A stretch of DNA of 64,000 bases from JAIBJN01 sp963784175 (GCA_963784175.1 CAWAQJ010000014.1:124001-188000), one strand, 5' to 3'; counted from the stretch's first letter, positions 52,008 through 61,076 are shown. Notes: a model not told the origin generated them from the letters alone. Program-made: numbers and translations.

Positions 52008-53293
52008 GCGCGGTACTCCGGGTAGCCCCGGTAGCCGGGATACAGGGGTCGCCGCTCGCAGAGCGCTTCGCTCCTCGCGCACAACTCGCCCAGATCGCTG
52101 CCGCCGAGCGCGCCGGCGATGATCTCCCCCACCTCGCGCAGGTCGGCCTCGTCGAAGCCGCGCATCGTCACTGCCGGGGTCCCGAGCCGGATGCCGGAGG
52201 CCTCCATCGGCGGGCGCTCGTCGAAGGGCACGGTGTTGCGGTTGGCCGTGATCTTCACCTCGTGGAGCCGCTCCTCGGCCGCCTTGCCCGTCCACTCGCT
52301 CTTGCGGAGGTCGACCTGCACCAGGTGCGTGTCCGTGCCGCCGGTGAGGAGGTCGAGCCCGCCCTCGAGGAGCGACGCGCCGAGGGCGTCCGCGTTGGCG
52401 CGGATCTGCCCCTGGTAGGCGCGGAACGCGTCGGTCGCGGCGATCTTGAAGCAGGTCGCCTTGGCGGCGATCACGTGCAGGAGCGGGCCGCCCTGCATCC
52501 CCGGGAAGACAGCCTTGTCGACGGCCTGGGCGTGCTCCTCCTTGCAGAGGATCAGTCCGGCGCGCGGCCCGGCGAGCGTCTTGTGCGTCGTCGAGGTGAC
52601 GTAGTCACAGTGCGGCACCGGGTTCGGATGGTGGCCGGTCGCGACGAGTCCCGCGATGTGGGCCATATCGCAGAGGAGACGCGCGCCGACCTCGTCGGCG
52701 ATCTCCCGGAAGCGGTCCGCCTCGATCGTGCGCGGATAGGCCGAGGCGCCGCAGACGATCAGCTTCGGCCGGTGCTCCTTCGCCTGGCGGAGGACCTCGT
52801 CGAAGTCGACCAGGCCGGTTTCGCGGTCGACGCCGTAGCCGGCGACGTCGTAGAGCTTCCCGGAGAAGTTGACCTTGAGGCCGTGCGTCAGATGACCGCC
52901 GTGGTCGAGGCGCATGGCGAGGATCGTGTCGCCCGGGTCGAGGCAGCTGAAGTACACCGCCATGTTCGTCTGCGCGCCCGCGTGCGGCTGGACGTTCGCG
53001 TGCTCGGCGTCGAAGAGCGCCTTCGCACGGTCGATCGCCAGCTGCTCGATCTCGTCCACGACCTCGCAGCCGCCGTAGTAGCGGCGGCCGGGATAGCCCT
53101 CGGCGTACTTGTTGGTCGGCACGCTCCCGACGGCCTCGAAGACCGACGGCCACGTGAAGTTCTCCGAGGCGATGAGCTCGATCTGGCCTCGCTGCCGCTC
53201 GAGCTCGCGGCCGAGCAGCTCGACGAGGTCGGGATCGACGTCGGCGAGCGCTGCCCGACGGAGCTCTTCGAGGGTCTCGACGGCCACAGCCAT
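52004..53293 (-). CDS. glyA: serine hydroxymethyltransferase
   Basis: PLP enzyme converting serine and tetrahydrofolate to glycine and methylene-tetrahydrofolate, the main one-carbon source, which connects to methionine synthase in this window. Of 429 residues, the PLP lysine is Lys238 in VTSTTHKTLAGPR; KYAEGYPGRRYYGG is conserved. ATG 53293 is taken; a GTG six codons earlier is possible. It is divergent from a small membrane gene with a gap of about 53-65 bases, which must hold its promoter. Confidence 0.97.
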   Translation of the reverse strand: MAVAVETLEELRRAALADVDPDLVELLGRELERQRGQIELIASENFTWPSVFEAVGSVPTNKYAEGYPGRRYYGGCEVVDEIEQLAIDRAKALFDAEHANVQPHAGAQTNMAVYFSCLDPGDTILAMRLDHGGHLTHGLKVNFSGKLYDVAGYGVDRETGLVDFDEVLRQAKEHRPKLIVCGASAYPRTIEADRFREIADEVGARLLCDMAHIAGLVATGHHPNPVPHCDYVTSTTHKTLAGPRAGLILCKEEHAQAVDKAVFPGMQGGPLLHVIAAKATCFKIAATDAFRAYQGQIRANADALGASLLEGGLDLLTGGTDTHLVQVDLRKSEWTGKAAEERLHEVKITANRNTVPFDERPPMEASGIRLGTPAVTMRGFDEADLREVGEIIAGALGGSDLGELCARSEALCERRPLYPGYRGYPEYRA

Positions 53294-53346
53294 CGCCGCC
53301 ACTTTACTCACCCGCTCTGGACGGGCAAGCAACTCTGTGTGATCGT

Positions 53347-53646
53347 GTGAGGTGGGGAATGGGGAGTTTGGGGATCATGGTCGTCGCGGGCCTCGTGCTC
53401 GCGCCGCTCGTCCGCGAATACGCGGACTTCCGCCGTGCCTGGGGGCTCGGGCGCATCGCTTCGCTCAGCGTGACCGGCCTCGTCCTCCCCGCCGTCGGGA
53501 TCGGCGTCGTCGTGGCGCTCCCGCTCGCTGCCTGGCCCTACGTGCAGTGGGGCGTGACCATCGCGGCCGCGCTCGCGGCGTACTCGCTCGCGGTGCGCGC
53601 CGTCGAGGCGGCCGTCGAGCCCGCGCGCGTCTCCGGCCGGCGCTAG
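53347..53646 (+). CDS. small membrane protein of unknown function
   Basis: Up to 99 residues, with three hydrophobic segments (about 7-22, 40-62 and 67-88) and a charged loop REYADFRRAWGLGR. I do not recognise it. It may start at GTG 53347 or, more likely, ATG 53359, which has AGGTGGGG before it. It is the only plus-strand gene in a long minus-strand stretch, divergent from glyA and convergent with tsaC, sharing the palindrome CTAG (53643-53646) for both stop codons. Confidence 0.65.
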   Translation: MRWGMGSLGIMVVAGLVLAPLVREYADFRRAWGLGRIASLSVTGLVLPAVGIGVVVALPLAAWPYVQWGVTIAAALAAYSLAVRAVEAAVEPARVSGRR

Positions 53647-54242
53647 GCGAGCGCCGCGCTCGCGGCGTCCAGCGCGTCCTGTGCGCTGACGGCGCCTTCG
53701 CGGAGCACGACCGGGTCGGGCCCGGTGAGGTCGATGACCGTGGAGGGCGCGCCCGGCAGCTCGCCCGCGTCGACGACGGCACCGCAGCCGTCGAGAATCT
53801 CGCGCGAGATGTCTTCGACGCGCGCCGGGTCGGGGCCGCCGTGGAGGTTCGCGCTCGTGGCCGCGACGAACCCCAGGCGTTCGACAACCGTTTGCGCCTC
53901 CGGCGGAAGGTCGGGGACGCGGATGCCGATCGCCTGCGGCGTCGTCCCGCACAGCCAGCGGAAGCGGCGGGCGGGATTGGGCAGCACGAGCGTGTAGGGC
54001 CCGGGAAGCAGCGCCCGCGCCGCGACCGCAGCGCGCCCGCGCGCCTCGGGCACGGCGTCGAGAATCGCATCGAGGTCGGAGCCCAGCAGCGCCACGGGCG
54101 AGGTCTCGGGCCGGCTCTTGAGCCTGAACAACCGCCGCACCGGCGCCTCGCGGCAAGCGTCCACGGCCAGCCCGTAGACCGTGTCGGTCGGCAGCAGCAC
54201 GACCTGCCCGGCCCGCAAGGCGGCGATGGCGTCGTCGCTCAC
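53643..54242 (-). CDS. tsaC: threonylcarbamoyl-AMP synthase (TsaC/Sua5 domain)
   Basis: Makes threonylcarbamoyl-AMP for the t6A37 tRNA modification. The 199-residue single-domain protein has LPTDTVYGLAVDA, RLKSRPETSPVALL and SANLHGGPDPA. GTG 54242 has GGGGGAGAC upstream and opens the conserved domain; the longer frame reads into the repeat element at 54258-54413 and is rejected. It is the short TsaC form, not the Sua5 form with an extra domain. Confidence 0.93.
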   Translation of the reverse strand: MSDDAIAALRAGQVVLLPTDTVYGLAVDACREAPVRRLFRLKSRPETSPVALLGSDLDAILDAVPEARGRAAVAARALLPGPYTLVLPNPARRFRWLCGTTPQAIGIRVPDLPPEAQTVVERLGFVAATSANLHGGPDPARVEDISREILDGCGAVVDAGELPGAPSTVIDLTGPDPVVLREGAVSAQDALDAASAALA

Positions 54243-54257
54243 GCCTGTCTCCCCCGG

Positions 54258-54413
54258 CCATGTCCGGGGGTCAGACCCCAGGGCCTGTCCGTTGGCCTGT
54301 CTCTCGTGGGCATCTGTGGAAGTTTGACGTGACGGCGTGCCCGATGGTGGATCCGCAATCCACAGGCTCCTGGCCAAGGACGACACGTCCAGGGGTCTGA
54401 CCCCGGGACGTGG
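54258..54413. repeat. 156-bp REP/MITE-like element between prmC and tsaC
   Basis: Imperfect 22-base terminal inverted repeats (54258-54279 and 54392-54413) each contain the near-palindrome GGGGTCAGACCCC / GGGGTCTGACCCC. The similarity continues inward in pieces (GTCCGTTGGCC against GGCCAAGGACG). The element fills the gap between the prmC stop (3 bases away) and the tsaC ribosome site. No coding capacity. It resembles REP-type elements mobilised by RAYT transposases; none is in the window. Confidence 0.75.
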
Positions 54414-54416
54414 CTG

Positions 54417-55244
54417 CTAGGGACGGCGCGCTTCGACGACGCGGTCGCGGCCGGCTAGGTCTGGGGTGGCCAGGACGTCCTCGTAGCCGAGGGCGGTGAG
54501 GCCGGCGGAGACTTCGGCCGCCTGGCCGTCGCCGCACTCGAGGACGAGCCAGCCGCCGGGAGCGAGGGCGCCGCGGGCCTCGCGGGCGATCTGCTCCCAG
54601 ACGCGGTCGCCGACGACGGCGCCGTACGGCTCGTAGAGCCTGATCTCCGGCTGGAGGGAGTCGTACTCGGCCGCGGGCACGTACGGGGGGTTCGAGACGA
54701 CGAGGTCGAACGGGCCGGCGATGCCGGTGAGGAGGTCGCCGCGCCTGAGCTCGACCCGGCCGTCGACGTCGGCCCGCGCGAGGTTTTCGCGCGCGAGGGC
54801 GAGCGCGTCTTCGGAGAGGTCGACGGCGACCACGCGTGCGTGCGGCACCTCGTCCGCGAGGGAGAGCGCGATGGCGCCCGAGCCGGTGCCCACGTCGAGG
54901 ATCCGCGGCTCGGCGATGCCCTCGAGGTGGGCGAGGCAGCGCTCGACAACCACCTCCGTCTCCGGGCGCGGGACGAGCGCTCGCGCGTCAACGTTGAGCA
55001 GCAGCCGCCGGAACCCCCACTCCCCGAGCACGTAGGCGAGCGGCTCCCGGGCACGCCGCCGGGCGACAAGCTGGTCCAGCCGAGCCGCCTCGTCCTCGGA
55101 CAGCAGACGGTCGGACGAGTAGAGCCCGGAGCGCGTCAGCCCGAGAACGTGCGCGACCAGGTGCTCGGAGTCGACCCGCGGAGAGGGCACCCCGGCCTCG
55201 TGGAGCTCCCGCGCCACCTCGTGGACCGCCGCGAGCGGGCTCAT
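54417..55244 (-). CDS. prmC: release factor glutamine methyltransferase
   Basis: Methylates the GGQ glutamine of release factors 1 and 2 with SAM. The 275-residue protein has the SAM site LDVGTGSGAIALSLA and the catalytic NPPY in VVSNPPYVPAAEY, with an N-terminal helical domain. ATG 55244 overlaps the prfA stop as ATGA. Both of its targets, RF1 and RF2, are encoded in this window. Confidence 0.96.
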   Translation of the reverse strand: MSPLAAVHEVARELHEAGVPSPRVDSEHLVAHVLGLTRSGLYSSDRLLSEDEAARLDQLVARRRAREPLAYVLGEWGFRRLLLNVDARALVPRPETEVVVERCLAHLEGIAEPRILDVGTGSGAIALSLADEVPHARVVAVDLSEDALALARENLARADVDGRVELRRGDLLTGIAGPFDLVVSNPPYVPAAEYDSLQPEIRLYEPYGAVVGDRVWEQIAREARGALAPGGWLVLECGDGQAAEVSAGLTALGYEDVLATPDLAGRDRVVEARRP

Positions 55245-56293
55245 GCCGCCGCGACCTCGAGCGCGCGCCTGCGCTCCTCGGCGCCGAGCGCCTCCGAGAG
55301 CTCCTCCAGGTCGCCGTCGAGCACGGCGTCCAAGCGGTGGAGCGTGAGCTTGATGCGATGGTCGGTGACCCTGCTCTCCGGAAAGTTGTACGTGCGGATC
55401 TTCTCGGCCCGGTCGCCGCTCCCGATCTGCGAGCGCCGCTGCGCGGAGAGCTCCTCCTGCTGGCGCCGCAGCTCCGCCTCGAGGAGCCGCGCGCGCAGCA
55501 CGCGCATCGCCTTCTGCTTGTTCTGCAGCTGCGACTTCTCGTCCTGCATCGCCACGACGATCCCGGTCGGCACGTGCGTGATCCGCACGGCGGAGTCCGT
55601 CGTGTTCACGCTCTGGCCGCCCGGGCCGGTCGAGCGGTAGACGTCGATCTTGAGGTCGTTCTGGTCGACCTCGACGTCGACCTCCTCCGCCTCGGGCATG
55701 ACCGCGACGGTCGCGGTGGACGTGTGGATGCGCCCCTGCGACTCCGTCTCGGGAACCCGCTGGACGCGGTGCGTGCCGCCCTCCCACTTGAAGATCGAGT
55801 AGGCGCCGTCGCCCTTGACCGCGAAGGTGACGTCCTTGTAGCCGCCGCCCTCGTTCGGCCCCGAGCCGAGCGTCTCCCACTTGAACCCGCGGCGCTCCGC
55901 ATAGCGAGTGAGCATGCGGAACAGGTCGCCGGCCCACAGCGCCGCCTCGTCGCCGCCCGCTCCCTGCCGGATCTCGACGACCACGTCCTTGGCGTCGTTC
56001 GGGTCGCGCTCGACGAGCGCGAGCTTGAGATCCTCCTCGAGCCGCTCGAGCCGCTCCTCGATCTCGGGCAGGAGCTCGCGGAGGTCGGGGTCGGCGAGGG
56101 CCGCCTCGGCATCCTCGCGCGCCTCGCGCCACTCCAGGGCGAGCTTGTGCGGTCCCTCGAGCTCCTTCAGCCGGCGGCCCGCGTCGGCGGCGGCGTTGCG
56201 GTCCGAGTAGAGCCCAGGGTCGTTCATACGCTCCTGCGCTTCGACGTAGGAACGCTCGAGCTCGTCGACGAGATTCTCGATCGCAGCGGCCAT
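55241..56293 (-). CDS. prfA: peptide chain release factor 1
   Basis: Release factor for UAG and UAA codons, 350 residues. The tripeptide anticodon is PET (181-183, RVQRVPETESQGR), a PxT motif as in RF1, and the catalytic GGQ is at 225-227 (STGPGGQSVN). It starts at ATG 56293. No frameshift is needed, unlike prfB. Confidence 0.97.
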   Translation of the reverse strand: MAAAIENLVDELERSYVEAQERMNDPGLYSDRNAAADAGRRLKELEGPHKLALEWREAREDAEAALADPDLRELLPEIEERLERLEEDLKLALVERDPNDAKDVVVEIRQGAGGDEAALWAGDLFRMLTRYAERRGFKWETLGSGPNEGGGYKDVTFAVKGDGAYSIFKWEGGTHRVQRVPETESQGRIHTSTATVAVMPEAEEVDVEVDQNDLKIDVYRSTGPGGQSVNTTDSAVRITHVPTGIVVAMQDEKSQLQNKQKAMRVLRARLLEAELRRQQEELSAQRRSQIGSGDRAEKIRTYNFPESRVTDHRIKLTLHRLDAVLDGDLEELSEALGAEERRRALEVAAA

Positions 56294-56336
56294 AGCCGGC
56301 TCAGGATAGCCCCGCGACGGGGCGGCCCCAGCCCTC

Positions 56337-57251
56337 CTAGGCCATGATCTCGACCTTGCGCTCTTCCGGCGTGAGCCGGCCCTCGAGGCGGAGCACCTCG
56401 TGGAGCGCGCGGATCGAGACCTCGATCTGGTCGAGCGACGGAGCCCGCGTCGTCAGGCGCTGAAGCCAGAGGCCGGGCGCCAGGACCGTCCGCAGGATCG
56501 GGTTCGTCGGGTGCTTGCCCGCGAAGCGGATCACCTCGTAGGCGATGCCCGCGATCACCGGCAGGAGCGCGATGCGCGAGACGATCAGCCAGAACCAACC
56601 CGGCTGGCCGACGAAGGCGAAGACGAAGATGGCGATCACCATCACGTAGAGCAGGAAGGCGGTGCCGCACCGCACGTGGATGAGGCTGTGGCGCTGGACG
56701 ACCTCGGGCTCGAGCGCGTCGCCGGCCTCGTAGGCGTTGATCGCCTTGTGCTCGGCGGCGTGGTACTGGAAGACCCGCTTCAAGTCCGGCATGAAGCCCA
56801 CGGCCACCAGGTAGAGGATGAAGACGGACACGCGGATGAGCCCCTCGACGACGACGAACCAGGTCGTCGACTCGATCGGGAGCCAGTTCGTGATCAGCGC
56901 CGGCGAAATCTTGAAGAGCAGCAGCGCGAAGCCGATCGCGATGCCGAAGGCGAAGAGGAGCTGGCCGCGGGAGAGCTCCGTCTGCACCTCGCCGTCGTCG
57001 TCCTCCTCCTGCGCCGCGTAGTTCGCCGAGATGGCGAGGGCGCGGAAACCGATGGCGAGCGACTCGCCGAGCGCGAAGACGCCGCGGATGACCGGCAGGC
57101 GCGCCCAGCGGTGCCTGAGCAGGAACGAGGTGATGGGCCGGTTGACCTCGGCGATCTCGCCGTCAGGCTTCCGGACGGCGACCGACCACGCGGAAGGGCC
57201 GCGCATCATCACGCCTTCCAGGACAGCCTGGCCGCCGATCGGCGCGCTCAC
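56337..57251 (-). CDS. DUF1385 family membrane protein
   Basis: A 304-residue protein matching the DUF1385 family (GGQAVLEGVMMRGPSAWSVA, FQYHAAEHKAINAYEAGD, HPRCGTAF-like HVRCGTAFLLYVMVI). It has about five membrane helices. Function is unknown, but the HAAEHK...YE and CGT motifs look like metal or catalytic residues. It commonly sits between rpmE and prfA, as here. GTG 57251 has AAGGGGA upstream. Confidence 0.9.
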   Translation of the reverse strand: MSAPIGGQAVLEGVMMRGPSAWSVAVRKPDGEIAEVNRPITSFLLRHRWARLPVIRGVFALGESLAIGFRALAISANYAAQEEDDDGEVQTELSRGQLLFAFGIAIGFALLLFKISPALITNWLPIESTTWFVVVEGLIRVSVFILYLVAVGFMPDLKRVFQYHAAEHKAINAYEAGDALEPEVVQRHSLIHVRCGTAFLLYVMVIAIFVFAFVGQPGWFWLIVSRIALLPVIAGIAYEVIRFAGKHPTNPILRTVLAPGLWLQRLTTRAPSLDQIEVSIRALHEVLRLEGRLTPEERKVEIMA

Positions 57252-57260
57252 GGCGTCCCC

Positions 57261-57485
57261 TTACTGCTCGTCGGGGCGGTTGGCGCCGGCCTTCTCGAGG
57301 CGCTTCTGGAAGCGCGCGACCCGGCCGCCGGTATCAACGACCTTTTGCTTGCCGGTATAGAAGGGATGGCACTCGGAGCAGATCTCAACGTGGAGCTCGG
57401 CCTTCGTGGAGCGGGTTTCGAACGTGTTCCCGCAGGAGCAGGTCACGGTCGCAAGGACGTAGTCGGGATGAATGTCGGTTTTCAT
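57261..57485 (-). CDS. rpmE: ribosomal protein L31 (zinc-binding form)
   Basis: A 74-residue 50S subunit protein. Cysteines in TCSCGNTF and ICSECHPFYTG form a zinc ribbon, so this is the C+ form expressed under zinc sufficiency. ATG 57485 overlaps the dehydratase stop as ATGA. Confidence 0.97.
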   Translation of the reverse strand: MKTDIHPDYVLATVTCSCGNTFETRSTKAELHVEICSECHPFYTGKQKVVDTGGRVARFQKRLEKAGANRPDEQ

Positions 57486-58438
57486 GAATCGGCCGAGGGC
57501 TGGACGGGCTTGAGGATACCAGAGGCCGTTTCCCCGGCTACGTTGCCACCGGAGACGACGACGGCGACCGCTGCGCCCTCGACGCCGGCCACCTTCCCGG
57601 CCAGCAACGCTGCGATTCCGGCCGCTCCGGCGGGCTCCGCGGCCAGCTTCGCCCGCTCGTAGACGAAGCGGAATCCCTCGTGGATCTCCTCTTCGGTGAC
57701 GAGCACGGACTCGACGCCGCGGGCGGCGCAGATCTCCAAGGCGAGGTCTCCGGCGAACGGCGCGTTGAGGCCGTCCGCGATCGACCGCGGGTCAAGCGGG
57801 ACGGACTTCCCGGCCGCCAGGCCCTCGTGCAGGGCAGCCGAGCCCTCCGGCTCGACGGCGACGATCCGGCGGTCGGGGAGCGCGGTCGCGATGCCGCTGA
57901 CGAGGCCGCCGCCGCCCACAGGGACGACGACGATCTCCACGTCCGGCAGGTCCTCGGCGATCTCGAGGCCGACCGTGCCCTGGCCGGCCATGACGAGCGG
58001 ATCGTCGAACGGGTGCACCAGCACCCGGCCGGTCGACTCCTGCAGCTCGCCGAGGCGCTCGAAGACCTCGGTCGGCCCGGGCGCCTCCTGGTCCACGGAC
58101 GCTCCGTATCCCAGGGCCGCCGCACGCTTCTGCTCGCTCGCGCCCTGCCACATGACCACGAGGCAGTCGATCCCCTCGAGCGCGCTGCAGTACGCGAGCG
58201 CCCCGGCGTGGTTGCCCGCGGAGGCAGCGATCACGCCGCGTGCGCGCTCCTCGGCCGAGAGCGACGCAAGCTTGGTGAGGACGCCGCGCGGCTTGAAGCT
58301 CCCCGTCTTCTGCAGGAGCTCGGCCTTCAGGAACGCGCGGCCGCCGAACGCCTTCCCGAGGGTCTCCGACGAGAGGAGTGGCGTCCTGTGCAGGCGGCCG
58401 TCGATCGCGGCCGCGGCCGCTCCTACATCAGGCTGTAT
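57482..58438 (-). CDS. threonine/serine dehydratase family PLP enzyme, start codon unresolved
   Basis: Fold-type II PLP enzyme, probably threonine dehydratase (threonine to 2-oxobutyrate) or a serine racemase/dehydratase relative, about 318 residues. PLP Lys is in KTGSFKPRGVLTKL, with SAGNHAGALAY and the glycine loop VPVGGGGLVSGI. It lacks the regulatory ACT domain. Homology begins at IQPDVGAAAAAIDGRLHRTP, but no ATG, GTG or TTG occurs there: the codon is ATA at 58438. The nearest GTG (58501) would add an Arg-rich tail inside the ETF dehydrogenase gene. Coordinates mark the homologous extent. Confidence 0.85.
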   Translation of the reverse strand: MQPDVGAAAAAIDGRLHRTPLLSSETLGKAFGGRAFLKAELLQKTGSFKPRGVLTKLASLSAEERARGVIAASAGNHAGALAYCSALEGIDCLVVMWQGASEQKRAAALGYGASVDQEAPGPTEVFERLGELQESTGRVLVHPFDDPLVMAGQGTVGLEIAEDLPDVEIVVVPVGGGGLVSGIATALPDRRIVAVEPEGSAALHEGLAAGKSVPLDPRSIADGLNAPFAGDLALEICAARGVESVLVTEEEIHEGFRFVYERAKLAAEPAGAAGIAALLAGKVAGVEGAAVAVVVSGGNVAGETASGILKPVQPSADS

Positions 58439-60123
58439 TCGGGCCCGTCCCCGCCTTCGGGCGGCGTCAGCCGCCCGCCCTTGGCCGTGATCGCACCGCA
58501 CTGGACGCAGTTGGACGCCGTCACTTCGACCTCGACGACGTTGCCCGCGGGGCTCGCCTCGCCGGCGACCTCGTAGACCTGCGCGGGGCACATGTGCGTC
58601 CACGCCTCGGCGACCTCGCGCCGGACCTTGGGGTCGACGCGGATGTGGCTCGGCGCGTCGTCGCGCGTCTTGTTCCCCGAGAGATAGACGCTCGAGAGCT
58701 TGTCGAAGACGAGCTCGCCGTCGGGCTTCGGGTAGCGCGCGGCCCCTTTGCCCGCGTCGACGGGGACCTCCGAGTCCGACTCGAGGGCCATGGTGCCCGG
58801 GGGGAGCTTGCCGAACGTGTTGAGCGAGATCCCGGCGAGCAAAGAGCCGCGGACGAAGCCGTGCTTGAACGCGGGCCGCAGGTTGCGGACGCGCTCGAGG
58901 TCACGCCAGATGTAGCTCGAGCGCACGCCCTCGTCGTAGGCGTCGAGCGCGCCCGGCGCCCAGGAGGTCCGACCGGGCTGGACCGCGTCGAACGCTGCCT
59001 CCGCAGCGAGCATCCCGGACTTCATGGCGTAGTGCACGCCCTTCAGCGCCGGGACGTTCACGAAGCCGGCCGAGTCGCCCACGATCATCCCGCCCGGGAA
59101 GGAGAAGCGCTCGGGGAGCGCCTGGAACCCGCCCTCCGGGATCGTCTTCGCCCCCCAGGCGATCCGTGTGCCGCCGGCGAGGATGCCGCGCACGAACGGG
59201 TGCGTCTTCAGCTCCTGGAGCAGGTCGTGGACGGAGAGCGTCGCGTCCGTGTAGTCGAGGCCGACGACCATTCCGATCGCGACCTTGTCGTCTCCCAGCG
59301 GGTAGATGAAGCTGCCGCCGAACTCGCGGAAGCGCTTCCCGCCGCGCAGCGGCCAGCCCATCGTGTGGATCACGCGGTTGAGCGGGCGCGGGACCTCCCA
59401 GACCTCCTTGACGCCGAGCGCATAGACCTGCGGGCGCGAGTGGAGCCCGAACTGCGAGGACGCGATGCCGGCCAGGTGGCCCTGCGTCCCCTCGGCGAGG
59501 ATGGTCACGCGAGCACGGATGTCGGAGCCCGGCTCGAAATTCGCCAGCTCCTCCCCGTCCTTGCCGCGTCCCTTGTCGCCCGTGCGGATGCCGACGACGC
59601 GCCCACCGCTGACCAGGAGGCTGCGCGCGCTCGTCTCGGGGACGATCGTCACGCCGACCTCCTCGGCGTGCTCGGCGAGCCAGCGCCCGATCTCCGCGAG
59701 TGAGGCGACATGGTGGTTGTGGTTCCACATCGTCGGCGGCGCCGGCACGCGGAGATGCCGCTTCTCGGTCAGGAAGTAGACGCCCTCGCGGACGACCGCG
59801 CCGCGGAAGGGCATCTCCTCCGTGACCATGCCCGGGAAGAGCTCCCGGAAGGCGCGCGGGTTGACGACCGCGCCCGAGAGGAGGTGCGCACCGGGGGCCC
59901 TGCCCTTCTCGACGACGGCGACGGGAACATCGCCGAGGTGCTCCTGCATCTCGGGATGCTCCTCGAGGAGCTGGCCGATCCGGATCGCGGCCGAGAGGCC
60001 GGCAGGCCCGGCGCCGACGACCAACACGCCGACGTCGATCCGCTCGTCCGGCGGGTCTGTCGGCTCGGACACGAACTCGTGCCAGTCGAACGGGGGCGGG
60101 AAGTCTGCGGGGCGTGCGCTCAT
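58423..60123 (-). CDS. electron transfer flavoprotein-quinone oxidoreductase, incomplete Fe-S ligand set
   Basis: Passes electrons from ETF to the quinone pool in the membrane. The 566-residue protein has an FAD motif VLVVGAGPAGLSAAIR, VGDSAGFVNVPALKGVHYAM, and a C-terminal ferredoxin-like region. Cysteines are at 512 (MCPAQVYE), 539 and 542 (NCVQCGAIT); the fourth ligand of the 4Fe-4S cluster, expected at 545, is isoleucine. Otherwise the tail PEGGDGPEYSLM matches the family. ATG 60123 overlaps the etfA stop (ATGA), so it is third in an etfB-etfA operon, as expected for fatty or amino acid oxidation. Confidence 0.92.
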   Translation of the reverse strand: MSARPADFPPPFDWHEFVSEPTDPPDERIDVGVLVVGAGPAGLSAAIRIGQLLEEHPEMQEHLGDVPVAVVEKGRAPGAHLLSGAVVNPRAFRELFPGMVTEEMPFRGAVVREGVYFLTEKRHLRVPAPPTMWNHNHHVASLAEIGRWLAEHAEEVGVTIVPETSARSLLVSGGRVVGIRTGDKGRGKDGEELANFEPGSDIRARVTILAEGTQGHLAGIASSQFGLHSRPQVYALGVKEVWEVPRPLNRVIHTMGWPLRGGKRFREFGGSFIYPLGDDKVAIGMVVGLDYTDATLSVHDLLQELKTHPFVRGILAGGTRIAWGAKTIPEGGFQALPERFSFPGGMIVGDSAGFVNVPALKGVHYAMKSGMLAAEAAFDAVQPGRTSWAPGALDAYDEGVRSSYIWRDLERVRNLRPAFKHGFVRGSLLAGISLNTFGKLPPGTMALESDSEVPVDAGKGAARYPKPDGELVFDKLSSVYLSGNKTRDDAPSHIRVDPKVRREVAEAWTHMCPAQVYEVAGEASPAGNVVEVEVTASNCVQCGAITAKGGRLTPPEGGDGPEYSLM

Positions 60124-61076
60124 CCGCGGTCCCGCAGGAGTTGGGTCAGCTTGGGGACGATGTCGTGGAGGTCGCCGACGACGCCCAGGTCGGCGTACTC
60201 GAAGATGGGAGCGTTCGGATCCTTGTTGATGGCGACGATGGTGCCCGCCGCCTGCATGCCGACCTTGTGCTGGATCGCGCCCGAGATGCCGGCTGCGATA
60301 TAGAGGCGTGGGGCGACGGTCTTCCCCGTCTGGCCGACCTGCGCCGCATAGGGATACCACCCCGCGTCGACCACTGCGCGCGTCGCGGCGACCGCGCCGC
60401 CGAGGGCCTTGGCGAGCTCCTCGAGCAGCTCGAAGCGGTCGGGCGAGCCGAGCCCGCGACCGCCGGCGACGATCACGTCCGCGTCCTCGATGGACGGACC
60501 TTCGCTCTCCGCGTGCGCACGCTCGAGCATGGCCGCGCTCTGGGAGAAGTCCTGGATCTCGACGGCCACGTCCTCGACCTCCGCGTCGCCCCCGCTCTCG
60601 GCGGGCTCGAAGGTCCCGGAGCGGATCAACGCCAGCCGCGGCTCTCCCTTCCAGCCGACCTCCACGAACACGGAGTCCTGGAGCGCGGGCCGCTTGCCGA
60701 CGAGCGCGCCGTCGCGGAGCTCGAGATCGACGAGGTCCCAGTTGAGCCCGGCGTCGAGGCGCGCCGCAAGCCCGGCGGCCACGTCCGCGGCGAGCACGGA
60801 GGCGCCGAAGATCACCGTGTCGAAGCCCTGGTCCTCGACGAGCTTCGCCAGCACGTCGACGCGTGGCTGCGGGAGCGGCGCGGCAAGCGCCGCGTCGTCG
60901 GCGGCGAAGACGCGCTTGGCGCCGTAGCGCCCCGCCTGCGGCGCGAGCTTCTTGACGCCCGAGCCGGCCACGACCGCCGCGACGTCGTCGCCGAGCTGCG
61001 CGGCCTTCGAGAGGACCCCGAGAGAGCCCTTGACGAGCTCGCCCTCGTGATCCTCCAGATAGACGAGGGTCGCCAC
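60120..61076 (-). CDS. etfA: electron transfer flavoprotein alpha subunit
   Basis: FAD-binding subunit of ETF, 318 residues. The C-terminal domain has VAGGRGLGSPDRFELLEELA, ATRAVVDAGWYPYAAQVGQT, IAAGISGAIQHKVGMQ and VAINKDPNAPIFEYADLGVV, all classic. GTG 61076 shares a base with the etfB stop (TAGTG). Confidence 0.96.
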   Translation of the reverse strand: MATLVYLEDHEGELVKGSLGVLSKAAQLGDDVAAVVAGSGVKKLAPQAGRYGAKRVFAADDAALAAPLPQPRVDVLAKLVEDQGFDTVIFGASVLAADVAAGLAARLDAGLNWDLVDLELRDGALVGKRPALQDSVFVEVGWKGEPRLALIRSGTFEPAESGGDAEVEDVAVEIQDFSQSAAMLERAHAESEGPSIEDADVIVAGGRGLGSPDRFELLEELAKALGGAVAATRAVVDAGWYPYAAQVGQTGKTVAPRLYIAAGISGAIQHKVGMQAAGTIVAINKDPNAPIFEYADLGVVGDLHDIVPKLTQLLRDRG

